Origin: Lactifluus volemus
Taxonomy: Eukaryota > Basidiomycota > Agaricomycetes > Russulales > Russulaceae
DNA length: 64,000 bases
Reading direction: 5' to 3'
Assembly (NCBI GenBank): GCA_022376515.1
Contig: WTXI01000006.1
Span: forward strand, 868,001 to 932,000
In this document: positions 24,726 to 37,936 of the stretch, piece after piece
Layout: every line of letters starts with the position of its first letter
Position numbering within the stretch: position 1 is the first letter of the stretch
Program-made: the position numbers and the translations under genes
The notes under the pieces: model-generated
What the model saw: the letters and a program-made list of their open reading frames with translations, nothing else
What the model was told of the DNA's origin: nothing
Database searches by the model: none

Positions 24726-25267
24726 ATGAGCTCAAAGCCTTCATCGACATCAAACTTTAAGGCGAGGAGTCGAGCGGATTACAGATACTTCCTTTCGCAC
24801 AGAACGCGATGGTTAGTCCCAACTAATGGCCAATTGCAGATGATGAAACGAGAACATGTTATAGGAGCGACAATGATCAATACTCGCACGTCAACAACGC
24901 GGTGTATTACCACCTCATCGACTCGGTCATAAATGCATACCTTATTGCACAATGCGACCTCTCTCCGAAAACGTCAGGTCCCATTGGGCTAGTAGTTTCA
25001 TCACACTGCCATTTCTTTTCCCCACTCTCGTTTCCTGATGTGCTGGACCTTGGCCTCCGCGTGAATCATATAGGAAAAAGCTCCGTCTTGTATGAGGTTG
25101 GGATATTTCGGGAGGGTAGTTTGGAGCCAGCGGCGGTTGGAGGTTACACGCATGTATTTGTTGACGCCGTGAGCAGGAAGACCTCAAAAATGGGGGAGCG
25201 GATGAGGGAAGGCTTGCAAAAGTTGTGCGTAGAGCCCAAATGCAGCAAGCCAGTATCGAAATTGTGA
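24726..25267 (+). CDS. Hotdog-fold thioesterase (4HBT family)
   Basis: The small single-domain protein starts MSSKPSSTSNFKARSRADYR. The hotdog signature is rebuilt across one intron (about 24811-24865): HRTRWSDNDQYSHVNNAVYY, where the DNDQYSHVNN segment holds the expected active-site Asp and Asn. Strands GLVVSSHCHFFSPLSFPDVL and VNHIGKSSVLYEVGIF and the YTHVFVDAVSRKTSKM end follow. Members hydrolyse acyl-CoA thioesters, and many fungal ones act in mitochondria or peroxisomes. The substrate cannot be told. The Arg/Ser-rich start could be a weak mitochondrial presequence. Confidence 0.85.
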
Positions 25268-25552
25268 TGTCCACCCAATCGCCCGTATACATACAGTATT
25301 TCAATGATATGTTGATCACCGCAGTTGAGACTCGAATGCGTTCGCGTCATTGATGGTCGTGATCGGCCGTTATGAGACAGGCGCCTCCGAGTCGTACGGC
25401 GCTCGCCATTTACACATTTCAACTACAACTACTATACGCGTTGTTGGCTATCGCACAAGAAAGGTTTCGAAGCTACAGTGTGATAGCATAACACCCTATA
25501 TCGGCTTACATTGATCCTACCACGCACTTCCATTCTAAAGGCGGCTGCGCTC

Positions 25553-27674
25553 ATGGCTGCTAATCCCGAGAAACGCAACGCTTCAAACCTACCACATATC
25601 CGATGGTATCAGAGGTTAGCGCTAGATGTTACGTCGTCGGAATGGGACATCCTCGCCTTTTCAACAGCATTCAAGTTGCTCCTGTTCCCTGCATAGTGAG
25701 TCTTGTGTATTTGCGAAGAGGCGCTGGACTTTCACCGTCCCTTTAGTCGATCCACGGATTTCGAAGTGCACCGCAACTGGCTGGCAATAACCCATTCACT
25801 ACCGATCTCAAAATGGTACTATGATGTACGCGATGCCTCATGTCCGATCAGGGTGACCGTCACTTACCGTTGTCGTTTGACCGAAAGACCACATCAGAGT
25901 GGAGTACGTGCCTTCCAGGCTGGTTCTGAATGTTTCTCACCCACTGAGACATCCAGCATTGGACTATCCTCCCTTCTTTGCCTACTTCGAGAAGGTGTTA
26001 TCCATCCCAGCCTCCTTTATTGATCCGCGCATCGTAGACCTTAATAACCTCAACTACTCTGCCTGGAGCGTAATTGCATACCAAAGAGTGACTGTCATAC
26101 TGACAGAACTACTCCTGGCGGCAGTGCTGCTAAAGTATTGTGGTCCTCTATGCACCGTGTATCACTCGCCGATCTCTTCGTCAGATTTGTTCGCGCAGTG
26201 CCAGATTCTAATACCCAACGACTGGTATCTGCGTCGCTCTTCTTACATCCTGGTTTCTTGATCGTGGATCACATCCACTTTCAATACAACGGATTCTTGT
26301 TTGGCATTTTGCTTCTTTCCATCCTGCAAGCTCGAAATGTAATTGACTGTTGTATCTTGACCACCGAAACGCGGCTCACCCCAAATTCCTAGGGAAACCT
26401 TTTAGCCAGCGGTTTCTTCTTCGCGGTCCTGCTCAATTTCAAGCACATCTACATGTATCTAGCTGTAGGTGCATTTCTTACTATTAAAGCCACATGCGTT
26501 TTGACGTCGATTACTTACAGCCAGCCTATTTCATCTATCTGCTTCGCGCCTTTTGTATGTCCCCGCAGGGCAGCATACTCCCCAGTAGATTCCTCGCACT
26601 TGCGAATGTGGTGATCTTGGTTTTCATTGCGTCGCTTGGTCCCTTCCTCCTCATGGGACAAATCCCACAACTGTTGTCTCGACTTTTTCCGTTCACACGC
26701 GGCCTGAACCATGCGTACTGGGCTCCCAACGCCTGGGCGCTACTCACGGCGGCTGACCGTGCTCTCCTACAATGTCAGTAGATGTGCTGTTTCTCACAAC
26801 TTTGGTCACTGATTTGAACCGTTGCAGATGTCAGGTGGTTCGGGGCCAGCTTCTCCGTGGATGTCTCTGGCGTGTCTTCTTCGTCGAGAGGACTGGTCGG
26901 AGACACCTCATTCGCAATTCTTCCAAACGTGAAGCCCATTCACACATTCCTCATCACCATTGCCTTCCAGATGGTTTTCCTCGTCAAGCTATGGAAGACC
27001 GCAACATACAAGTCGTTCCTCACTGCGCTGACGCTTTGTGGGTATACGTCGTTCATGTTTGGATGGCATGTCCACGAGAAGGCTGTCCTTCTTGTCCTTG
27101 TACCATTGAGGTAGGAATACCAACCAATCTGAGCTAGAGATCCCGCCCCTGAGTTGACGTAGTTTGCTGGCGGCCGAGAATTATGCGTATTTCCGCACCT
27201 TCATGATCGCGAGCACGGCTGGAATCGCATCGCTTTTCCCCTTGCTGTTCACACCTACCGGTATGTGTACGCTTTTCGAACGTACTGTTTACATAGCTGA
27301 CTGTAACGGAAGAACAAATCATCGAAGTTGTATATTCGATCTTATGGGCGATTGTAGTCTTCGGACCTTTACAGCGGCAACTATACGAGTCAGTCGTCGT
27401 TTTAAGCGTCCGCTTTGTCAAATCTGAGTACTTCCTCCCCAGGTTTCCGCGGTCATTTCCCGCTGTTGTCGTGGGTTCACTCGAAACAATATACCTATGG
27501 GGTTTCCTCCTTCTGGAAATAACGGTCACACTCAGTCCCATGCTAGCAAGGGTCATCGCTCGAGATTCCGAAAAGTGGGAGTTCCTTCCCCTCATGCTTA
27601 CTAGTTTATACTGTTCTCTTGGACTCATTTGGGCCTATGCTCGTCTGTCTTTCTTGTATATCACATCGAAATAA
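25553..27674 (+). CDS. ALG8: Alg8 glucosyltransferase (N-glycan assembly)
   Basis: Multi-pass ER enzyme that adds the second glucose to the lipid-linked oligosaccharide from dolichyl-phosphate-glucose. The start [20 protein letters not shown] is followed by [20 protein letters not shown] and [20 protein letters not shown], the luminal ALG6/ALG8 signature. [18 protein letters not shown] (about 25950-26000) is also diagnostic. Helix-rich exons continue ([59 protein letters not shown]), ending FLYITSK at 27674. [12 protein letters not shown] favours Alg8 over Alg6. About eleven exons are needed. The stop lies 24 bp from the stop of the convergent DRG1 gene. Confidence 0.92.
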
Positions 27675-27698
27675 TCTCCGTGGGTGTTACATGTACGA

Positions 27699-29420
27699 TC
27701 ACTTTTTCGCAATATGCACAACTACACCGGATTAGAGGTACTCAGAAGGGCATGCGATATCTCAGGACTTACCATCTTCGTCTTCTAATATATGATCCAG
27801 TCCCACCTTCTGTCCGCGTGCATGCTTCGCACTTGAACCCCAGACCATCGCACTATCGAGGAGTTCAAGTTGAGCACCTCACATGGGTCAGGCTATCCTC
27901 GGAAAACTCACTACTTCATCTGTTTTGCGATTTCCTTGTGAATGGCGCTGCAGAAGTCTTCCACAGTACATTTCCCACGCTTCAGGACAACCGGGGCGGA
28001 ATAGTCTGGGGCTTGGCCCCTTGGCTTGGTGTAGACACGAACTAAGTCAAGAGCTTGCCACATTTTGTCGATAAGCTCGTCAACGTTGAGCCATTCATTA
28101 GAAGAAATGGGGACACTGTTAGGGATTTTGTACAGAAGATCGAGCTCTTCGATAGAAATTGCATCAATCTTGTTCAAGACCTTGGCAAGTGTCAGTAATA
28201 TCAACACCGAAAGGGAGATCACTCTCACGTAAATTGCCGGAATGTACACCCTGGAGGGTTGGGTATGAAAAGTCAACTGACAAACACTTCAAGAAGTCCG
28301 CACCTGTTACCTTCAATCACGTCAACCAAGTCGTCCGCCGTCGCGCCGGGTTGACGGATTGCAACATCTGCATTGCTAATCCTATATTCGCTACAAATGG
28401 CGTGGATCTCTTCGTGGTCGATGTTCGTTAGAGGCACCGTGTTAGTAATGGCTATACCACCCTTGTCTTTCTTCCGGACGATGACCGCTGGGGGCTTCTT
28501 GTTAAGTCGAATTCCAAAGCCTTCCAGCTCGGCCTCGATGAGCCTCTTGTCCCCGAGAGGTTTGAGAACGTCCAAAACGATGAATATGAGGTTGCATGTC
28601 CGCGCAACTGGACCATTTGACCAAGATGAGGGATCGATACGTATCAAGGACTTTGTTGTGTGACCACACCTGCGATGACTACAAAACATGAGACACGGGG
28701 GAAAAAGTACGTAGTAGTAATTCTGATGCCTACCTTGTCGGCCTCTGCCTCGGCCATCATTCGCACCTTCAATGATTCCAGCTGCGAAAGCATTCTCATT
28801 GACTATTTGGCACATGATATAGAAGATAAAACGAGCCTACGGAGATCAAGAATCTGGATTGGCGCACCATGCACCTTCAACGTTCCTGGTACCGTGGTGA
28901 GGGTCGTGAAATCGATCGCTGAGACTTCAGAGTGTGTGCCAGTCAGTTTCGACATTAACGTGGACTAAAAGGTGAATGGCATTCGGTTTCCGGCATTAAA
29001 CGAATTACATAGTCAGAACTATTCACCTTTCCAACAGACGGGAACCCAACGAATCCGACTGAGGCTACCCCGGTTCGTGCAACGTCGAAGCCGACACCGC
29101 CACCGCCGCCTCCACCACCCGAAGGGGTGGAAATGAGCTCGCGTCGAAGTTTGGCGAGTTTTGCCTTGAGCTGACCCAGATGATAGCTGGTGGCTTTATT
29201 CTTCTGGGCTTCGGGCCACCTGGTATAAGAATGGGATGATGGTGACCCGAAAAGGACGACCTACTTCTACCCTTTGAAAAGGTGAGGGAGCGGCGAGAAG
29301 ATCATCAACGATGGTAAGCGTACCATCTCATCTTCTATTTCCTATCGACATATGTGAATAGATTGAAGAAAGAGTAAGGAAGAGGAATATTTATACTTTT
29401 ATTTTCTGTACGGTGGTCAT
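27699..29420 (-). CDS. RBG1: Drg1/Rbg1 developmentally regulated GTP-binding protein
   Basis: This is an Obg-HflX-related GTPase that binds Dfrp/Tma46 and associates with translating ribosomes. Exon 1 begins MTTVQKIK at 29420, and a second small exon gives [26 protein letters not shown] and a Gly-rich segment follow, then G1 [16 protein letters not shown] (about 29020-29050). Switch and G3 segments read [13 protein letters not shown] and [20 protein letters not shown]. Later are [20 protein letters not shown] and the G4 motif NKID ([20 protein letters not shown]). A TGS domain closes the protein: [38 protein letters not shown], then VVHIAKK at 27699 from a tiny last exon. Exons and phases fit well apart from small doubts at the second exon. 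Confidence 0.94.
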
Positions 29421-29490
29421 TTTTTGATTGTGTGTATGCCTAGAAAAGGTAAGCTGGTGTTGGTTGTTGCTCGCTTGGCCTTAGAGACCA

Positions 29491-29562
29491 GATCTCTCTC
29501 TCTCACTGCCACAGTGCCACCCCCCTCACATAATATTCTCTCTCTCACTCGTCATTCCCTCA
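29491..29562 (+). promoter_or_regulatory. Pyrimidine-rich (CT) tract upstream of KCH gene
   Basis: Two runs of TCTCTC, separated by a C-rich stretch, lie 110-185 bp before the KCH start. CT-rich tracts often mark core promoters and transcription starts in filamentous fungi. The role here is inference. Confidence 0.35.
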
Positions 29563-29675
29563 TCATCACAGTCTTTTATGCGACTGGCAGGTCTTGTCGC
29601 ACTTCTACAACTCGTTTGAATCCCTTCAAAATCCAATCTTTTCCCAACAACTCCCGTGCCTAGTAACCTGCAGTT

Positions 29676-31573
29676 ATGTGTGGGGGTCCTGCTTGGAAGC
29701 GTGAAATCGTTCCAGATCACAAAGTCTGTATACACCGTCTCGACAATTGCCTGATAACTGATGATATTCACCCCCCTCAATAGTTCGATTTTGTCGATAC
29801 CCGGGAGTTCACAGACAATGGGTTTATGATGCGAATGAAGTACGTATCGCTTCCTTCTTATGGCTTCGCTGTTCGACTATCGCTGACTTTCTTATAGATA
29901 CCTTTGGGTGTACATTCTCGTCCTCAAGTCATTCCTCGTCTATGTCTTCGATATCTTCACTGCAATGACCATGTTAACCACAAAGACGTGGTCCAATCAG
30001 ATTTTTCAAAACTGCAAACAGCTCTCCGGATGTGTCGCGATTCCTTTTGCCATCGGCAAGTGGTTATTTGTCGGCTGTATCATCTTCTCCTTCGTCCTGG
30101 TGCGCCACTACGTCACATTCTCACCGTGGTCCATTTATTGAACCTCACACCTACTTGCTTAAGCTTGCTTACGAATGGCGGAAGGCCAAGAAGATTATAG
30201 CAAGTCGGGATATATCATATGCATTTACAAATATCATGGCGAACAATTATTATTCTCTTCGTAAGGACTCTTCTTCACCCATCGGTCTAATCGAAGCTGA
30301 TTCATACTATGAACGCATAGGCTCATATGACCATTTCTGTTTCTTCGATCATATCCAGCAATCGACGAAGAAGTCGGATGATTTCGCCTTCTTCATCTTC
30401 TTCACGTTCAAGAGTATGAGTACTCCAATACCATAAGTATTATTCTCACGTCTTGTTGTAGGCTGGAAACGGTTGTTTTTCGCTGAAGGTCCTCGTCAAG
30501 TCATTAATGCCTTGACTCTGTTTGCCATCTACTTGGCGAAAAAGGACGACAAGACGCCTTTCTACAACGTCAAGAAGTACTTCGCTGGAAACAGTTTGAT
30601 CACCTCCGCCCTCACAATTTCTACCCTCTTCACTGTCCTCATCTTTGCTGGTTCCCTTCTCTTGCTCACGGTTGCGGGTATATGTTATATCCCTCTCCTC
30701 TGTTATATCAAGGGCAACTTGAAGGTGCAGCGTCCGTCCTGTCCTCGTTGTATCCGCTGACAGTTGTGTTTTAGGAATATTGCTGCCACAAAGTTGACAA
30801 GGTGAAGCACTTATACGTGTCACTGTCGTCTTGATCTCATTCTTCTTCAGCGTATCTCCGAAATTATCAAGCGCCGCAACAAAGAGCGCACAGCCAAGGC
30901 TATCGCCCAAGCGAAGAAGGAAGCAATGGGCGACTTCTCCCATCTTAAAAACAAGAAGGGGGAGTTTATCCATCAACCCCTGCCGCAGCCTACTCTCCCA
31001 AATATTTCGATCGAAGATGACCTAGCAGACATTGCATCACTGCAAAAGCGCGCAGCCAGCCCGAGCACGAACTACAGCGGGGCGGGGGATAAATATTATG
31101 CCGCCGATGCGAAAAGTTCCTATGACTACCCTACGATGCCCGCATACAATATGCCTCATTCCCATCTGCAAGATCCAAATTCCTATGCTCACTACAATCC
31201 CTCAGCCACCACTCTTCCAGATGAAAGCCACCACTACGAGGACGATTATGGGAGCACTGCGCATCTTCACCTCGGCACCGGCACCTACGGTCAGCAGGAT
31301 TACTATAATCATTCGGGGCAGCAACATGGAAGACAGGATTATGTAGCCGATCCTTATGATGTCTACACTGGACACACTGCCAGTAATCCCTACGATTACG
31401 GCAGTAGCCAGTACGAGCATCAGCAAGGGCAACAGGGTTTCACTAGCCAGCATTCACACCATCCGCCAAATGACGTTGGCTTTTACGATGAAAACTCAAG
31501 ATACCCTAACTATAATACCGGCCAGCATCGCCCGCCGAGTCCCCGGTATGATGGACAATTTCACGCTGTGTAG
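29676..31573 (+). CDS. KCH-type fungal potassium channel
   Basis: The protein is similar to yeast Kch1/Prm6, plasma-membrane proteins that promote K+ influx. It starts MCGGPAWKREIVPDHKFDFV and has YLWVYILVLKSFLVYVFDIF (about 29898-29955). Membrane and loop segments KWLFVGCIIFSFVL, YEWRKAKKIIASRDISYAFT and YDHFCFFDHIQQSTKKSDDF follow. Then come FTFKSWKRLFFAEGPRQVIN and helices SALTISTLFTVLIFAGSLLL. A basic EIIKRRNKERTAKAIAQAKK segment leads to a long cytosolic tail (30926-31573) rich in Tyr, His, Gln and Ser, which looks disordered. I chose the ATG at 29676 because CGGPAWKREI is the family start. About seven exons. Confidence 0.88.
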
Positions 31574-31859
31574 TGGATATGAATTGGACTCTGTATCATT
31601 ATACCACTTGACTGGTAGTCTCATCGTTTCACTTGACAGAACCGTCTATAGTTATCGAATCTCAGTTCATTTTTCTTGTCCTTAGATACGGTACAATAAT
31701 TGCATTCCCTTCACATGACTTGTCAAGAGGATTGAGACAATCTGACCATGTTGCAGTGATGTATTGCGGCATCCGTCTACCATAGGACGTATGTACGTCC
31801 AGCATTAAACCGTCATCGCTTCGTGTAACGGAGGAAGCGAGATGCAGCTGGGGTCGCAG

Positions 31860-34800
31860 TCAGTGATGGCAAGCGGGAAAAACATCTTTGGTCGTAGTCA
31901 ACCTACAAATAGTACCAACAAAGTTCAGAACTTTAAAAAAAAACGTTCCCGTTATCACGCAGCCAATACTAGACAGACTAGCCTCACCAAAAAATGCGAA
32001 GATGATCCATGCATCTTTCCAACGGTTGCCATAGAACATGTCCAGTTGCGTCATGTATTCGTCACCCACCTAATGGTTAGCCATCGATCAGTTTCGAGAC
32101 GCCAGATCGAAAAGATAAGGTTTTGCCTTGTACTGGCAGTATCTGCAGGCCTGTGTGTCATCAGGATTATCTAGATACCCTCCAAATGCGTTCACAAAGT
32201 CATTAGCCCACGTGGCGCATGACTGGCCGAGGGGAGGGTTGAAGACAGCAAACTCGTCCAGCTTGCACTCTATTTGCAATCCGCTGGACATGAGGTGAAG
32301 GGGTGAGGGATATTCTCTCGAGCCCGAGGGAATGAGACATGACGTACTAAAGCTCGGTGGATAGCATGGCGCTTAGCAACCGTGTGAATGGGTTGAGCTG
32401 ATACACCCACAACTTCCAGGAGTGAACAAAATTTGGATACGGGATAATCACTCCACCTGGCCGAAAGAAAGCCAGTTAACTCGAAGCGATCGAAAGAAAC
32501 CCGAAAGGACACGAACAGAAGGTGGTCAAGACGACCATAATAAAGGGGTCGAACAAGATGCCCACCTGAACCGAAGGCGTGATTGATGCAACGAATTGCC
32601 CCAACGACACGCCGAACAGTTCCACAAAAATGATGACCACCAGCTGGAACGCGGTTCCGCCCAATCCGGCTGAACCTCGACCGAATCCTTGTGCATAGAC
32701 CTGCCGGCTTGGGTTGGTAAGTGAAGCGCGGGGACTTTTCTGACAGCTACCATGATAATCCAATAGACCATTGCGCATAAGACGCTACACGGAACTTCAC
32801 AGAGCAGCTGGGATATGGCAAACACCTCCGGAGAATACATGGCACTAGAATACTCTGAAAGAATTTCAGCGGGTACCGATTATTAGCTGTACCTTGCACT
32901 AGAATGGTGACTTGCCGCGAACAAATACACCTGAAAAAGTGGTCGAAGTCAAGATGAGCACATGATACTGAGTGTTGACTGGACACACCCCTGTTAGCCA
33001 TGAAGACTGGTAGAACTTGATTCATCAGAAAGGAGGGAAGGACGGTGACCCAAAATCTGTCAGCAAGGTGTTTAATAATGTCTAGCAAATTATATGGGTG
33101 GACAATACATTGAGAACACGCGGTATTGAAGGTCTCTTTGACTCCTCCCAAGCTGAAGAAAGACGAGGGATACACACAGTGAAGTAAAGAGGTGTAAGAA
33201 AAGTCGCGTGAAGAGGTATTCAGGAGAACGCCATAGAGTTACGAAGCGTCGCTTCGTGACCAGGGTCAATTGGTGAAGAAATGGAGTTGCATCTGTCCAG
33301 CCTGAGAATTCGCGCTTCAGATCGCCATTCTACCACTCACACTTCGACGTCCCTGTGTCTTTTCTGGACGCGGCAGACCGTCGCAGTTCCCTAATCTCTT
33401 CCTTGATTAACTGGAATTCCGGCGAGTCCAGCCAGATGTCTTTCCAGTCACGATGTCCAATCCGGGGTGTCTTTCCTGCTCCAATAGTATTCAGCATATA
33501 CTCGGCGGGATTTGCGTCTTGAGGGAACACGGCGCCATAGCGGGCGAAATATTCCCGTACAGTACGTGAGTTTGGTCCGATATCGCCGAAGTAGACAGTA
33601 TGCCCGCCATTTTCCAGGAGAAGCAGACGATCAAAGCTTTCGAAAAGTAGAGAAGATGGCTGGTGTATTGTGCAAAGAATTGCCTGACCTTGATCAGCAA
33701 GCCTTCGCAGAACGCGAACCAGATTCCAGGCGCTCTGCGCATCCAAACCAGACGTAGGCTCATCCAGAAATAAGAGGAGCCCTGGCTTACTCGCGAGCTC
33801 CACACCAATCGTGAGGCGCTTGCGGGCTTCAGTACCGAGGCTATAGATAATGGCATCGGCAAAATCCTGAAGCTCAAGAAGTTCTATCATCTCTTCAACA
33901 TAGGCGACTTTCTCTTCCTTCGGAACTTCAGATGGCTGGCGCAGATACGCCGAAAAGCGCATGGCCTCGCGTACCGTCGCGGTCCCTTCATGTACGTCCA
34001 TTTGCTCGGCATAAGCCGTAGATCGCGCGAAATCTGATCCCGTGGGATGCCCGTTAACGAGGATATCACCACTGACCACGCCAATATCCTTCCTTTTTGC
34101 CAAAACATCCAGACACGTCGTCTTTCCAGCACCAGAAGCTCCTATGAGTGCAGTCAGCGTTCCCGGCTTTACATAGCCATATACGTCGCTAAGTAGTTGT
34201 CGCGGCATTCCCCTGGAGACTGGAATGTGGTAGTTGACACTTTCCCAGGTGAAAATTCCTCTGTCAAATAGAAATCCAGTCAAACAAAGGTCAAACACAC
34301 ACATCTCCCACTTACGTGACGACCCCCTTAGTATTGATAGTCTCTGATTCGGTCTCTTTGGTCACGTTCGTTTGCCGCCGGCCTGCTTTACGTTCGCGAA
34401 GTTGAATGTTTAGCTTTCTTGTCTCTGATGTCTCCTTGGTGAACAGACCAAGGGCCGTTCCGCCAGGGCATGGCTTCGTAGTCCGAGTCAGAAGATAGAA
34501 CGTTGAATCGGGGAGAATGCTTACTGGAGAAAATTCCAATGTGAGAATCTGGGTTACTTGATAGAAAAGGATCCAGCAGAGGAGAACAACGAAATTGCGA
34601 CGCCAAATATCACGATAGTCCATACCATATGATGCTAACAAGTACGAACGGCCGGATATCGTGTTGGATCCCGGTGTTGCACCAAATAGCGTACAGACTT
34701 GATTTGGACCCACAGTATCACTGAGAAATAGTTATAGGTATCGTTTGAGGGATTTGGGCGTTCTTGTGCTTACGAATACTTGTTGATATTGAAGCCATTC

Positions 34801-37464
34801 CTAGGAATCACATAACTTCCATCGCAGCTGAACTGGAATCCACGCTGTAAGCAAACAAGAATATCAACATTTTTTATGTGGCGGACTCACATTACGTCGG
34901 CTCCATTCGTTCTCCATCAAACCAGAGAACGCTGCGGATCGTGGACATCAGCAGTGAAGACTTCAAAGGCCAGGCCAGCTCACCGTAAGCCATGGGATTC
35001 AAATAGAACTGGGCTCGTATTCAGTGTCTGCAGTAAGTTGGGAAGAGCGCAACCTACGATCCAAAACAGCCAAATTTTCATCTGCTGTACTGGAATGAGA
35101 TATCCCGTATAAAATACAAGGTTCGTGATTAGGAGAGCGCCCAAGCGAAACGCGGCGTCATATGAAAAAAAGAACAAGCCTAGTGTCCGGAAAAGGCCTT
35201 GAATAGACAGGAAAGCCATGTAATTGAATAGATGAAAGGTCCAGAAGGCACCCCAAGAGCGATGAAGATTTGCCATGAGATAAACAATGACATCGTAAAT
35301 CAGAATGCGGACGGCAGAACAAGGAAGATCTGAGAGTGTGTTCCCAAGTGCGAGGGCTGACGGACGGTACAGGCTATAGCTGGTCTGTGATCTGTCTTAA
35401 AAATGGCCATCGGAAGGAAATAGGGAGCCTTGCCTGCTTTTGGAGTACACTACGGCCGCTAACTTGGATTGACAGCTATAACGTATCGAAAGATGTAAGG
35501 GGGAGATCGGAGCTCTAAGCAAATGGAAACTTACTTCGCCAAACGCATCGAGGCAAGATGTCAACATACTCATGAAGATGACACTGGTCCGAGTGAATGC
35601 GCCATCGGATGTGGGCGATTGATCAAAGAAAGCAGCTCCGATGATGAAGGCGAGGACCTAGAAGATAAGTATGACAAAGTTGTTCTATATCAAGTCCACC
35701 CACTATTGATAGAGAAAAGCTCGTCACAAGCTGAAAACGGTCTTGAAGTCTCATCTGAAACTGTCGCCGCGTCAACGCCACGACTTGACCAGCGTACCCC
35801 AGGGTGTAGGGTCCTTCCTTTGAGGCCCCATCATTTTTATCGAGAAGCACAGCTCTTCTGAACGTTTCCTGGTCGGCCTTCTCGTTCTCCATCGATGATC
35901 TGTACTCGTTGAGTTCGCTATGCAAATCAGCTGCAAGCTGCGACCCCCAGAATGCCTGTTCCAGAGACTCGGGTGTAGATGGTACATCAGGAACTTTTCG
36001 CACCGGACCGTGTTCTCGTTCGTTGGTATCCGTACAGCCTGTCAGGTAATCTGCAGTAGTTTGTCGAGAAAGAGGCTTGAAACCGAGCTCCTCAAAGTAT
36101 GAGCGGGCTTTGGATGCTGGGCCAAAGTATATCTGTCGCCCTTTATCCAGAACAAGGATTTTGTCAAAAAGGTTGAAGATCCCATCACTAGCTTGATATC
36201 TGAGTTTTGTGTCAGCCAGTGATTGACCGAAACTAGGCTTGAGTGCTTACAGTGTAACAAAATTTGTTTGGCCCAATACGTCTGTCATGATTCGCAGGCT
36301 CTTGACAAAGTCGAAGGCTGTCGATGCATCCAAGCCTCGTGTGGGGTTATCCCAGCACTGAACACAAGCCCTCGTCGACATCATCTCACCGATACTTACA
36401 CGCTTTTTCTCGCCTCCTGATATTCCGCGAACGAACTCGTCACCGACAAGTGTGTCAGAGACATGAGAAATATTGAGCAACCTAAGCAACATCTTCTGAG
36501 CTCGTGCGTTGTATTCCCAACCCGAAACTCCAGGAAGCCGGCCCTTTGGGCCGGGGGCCTTGGTTGAAAGTGCGAAAGCTAAGGTCTGAGCCACCGTCAG
36601 GGTGGCAATATGTGGATCGTCTGGGGAGAAAAACTTCAGTGCAGGCTTGACAATCATGCATCAGTAATACAATTACGCACCGTCCTGGTTGTACACGGTC
36701 TCTCCTTTGTAAAGCTTTCCCATTTCCACAGCGTCTATCCCAACGTAACGCACATCGCCGGTTACAGTGGAATATTCGCCGCGCTCGTTGGCGATTGCCT
36801 TCAGAAATGTCCCACAACCTGATCCAGGACAACCGAGGATCAGGATCATCTCTCCAGGCTTGGCCAGACCTGAACACCTGGCAACTGTAATCAATATGCC
36901 AGTTGCGTGAAAAATGAAGTCATACTTATGGAGAATCATTTTTGCATCCTTATCCACGACGGGTAGGTTTCGAGTGAAAATTCTCCAAATAGAACGAACA
37001 AGACTGAGGCCGTTGTGAAGCATGTAAGCTGAGGGGAAAAAAAAAGTAAAATGGTCATTGAGAAACCCAAGAACGAATTGCGGAACACACCGTCAAAGGT
37101 CTTGATGTAAGCCCGCTTGAGTATACCATAAGTTGACTTGTCTGACTGCTGCGGGAAATCACCTCACCTTGTCATCTTGGCCTTCGGGAGCTGCGACCTG
37201 AAGATTCTCCCAAACGACACCGGCATGTTTGCCTTGAATCCCGGCACCTCGGTTTGCTTCAACTAATGCAGTAAGGTAGTCTCGAAGGTCGAACTGCTCG
37301 TTGTCTTGCAAGGACCCCTTCTCGACGTCCAGCTCGCTAGAGGCCACTCGTTTCGGACAACAACCCCGAGAGGAATGTGCAGTGAGAGCCTTCAGCACTT
37401 GGAACCCCGAATTGGTTCTTGAACCCCAAGTAGTCCCACCTCTGTCACTATCATATGAAGACAT
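31860..37464 (-). CDS. PDR-type full-size ABC transporter (ABCG, multidrug)
   Basis: Drug-efflux pump with the inverted layout NBD1-TMD1-NBD2-TMD2. The N-terminal region starts MSSYDSDRGGTTWGSRTN at 37464. NBD1 has the fungal degenerate Walker A GCPGSGCGTFLK (Cys where Lys is usual), the signature VRGISGGEKKRVSIGEM and the degenerate Walker B CWDNPTRGLDAST (36250-36870). TMD1 covers about 34310-35990 (GLFRTLGLFFFSYDAAFRLG, FYTGYLIPVQQMKIWLFWI). NBD2 is canonical: GASGAGKTTCLDVLAKR, SLGTEARKRLTIGVELASKP, LLLFLDEPTSGLDAQSAWNL and ILCTIHQPS (33330-34304). TMD2 spans about 31860-33180 (MYSPEVFAISQLLCEVPCSV, ELFGVSLGQFVASITPSVQV). An intron near 31930-31986 links IIFAFF to VLNFVGTICRL and the stop. 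More than fifteen exons are needed. The transported drug is unknown. Confidence 0.92.
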
Positions 37465-37936
37465 CAAGGATGCTCGTGGTGCGAGTGGTCACGTCCGAGT
37501 CGACGCGCAGCTTAGGTCTGCTAAATATGGAACACGTTTAGAGCTATTGCCATATAGTCGGCATCTGGATCCTCTCTTATTTTTGCATATTTCGTGGCTG
37601 GAAAAATGAATGAAGGCCGCGGGGAGCCGGATGTAAAGACAAGATTAAGAGAAACCCATGGCCGAAGCGTGATGGCACACCAACGGAACAAAAACAAGCT
37701 ACAGACTCAGCAGAAGCGTGGCATGGCCACGTCAAAGCCTTGGCAACAGCTGAGAATTCCAAGGCATTGAAGACTCGAGAGACCAGAAGGTTCGACGTTG
37801 CTATCACATTCGGACGTATTTACGGAAGGAGCCCTTGGTTAACAAACTTCTTATGACGTACAAAGTTCATCACTCCTCGGCAATAGCCGGCTACAATTTT
37901 ACGCACATAACTACTTTCTTCTCCTCGGGGAAATAC
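37465..37936. promoter_or_regulatory. Promoter region of the ABC transporter and 3' UTR of aldehyde dehydrogenase
   Basis: Both flanking genes are on the minus strand, so this 472-bp stretch holds the transporter's promoter and the dehydrogenase's 3' end. I saw no gene, and no binding site I could name with confidence. Confidence 0.4.
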
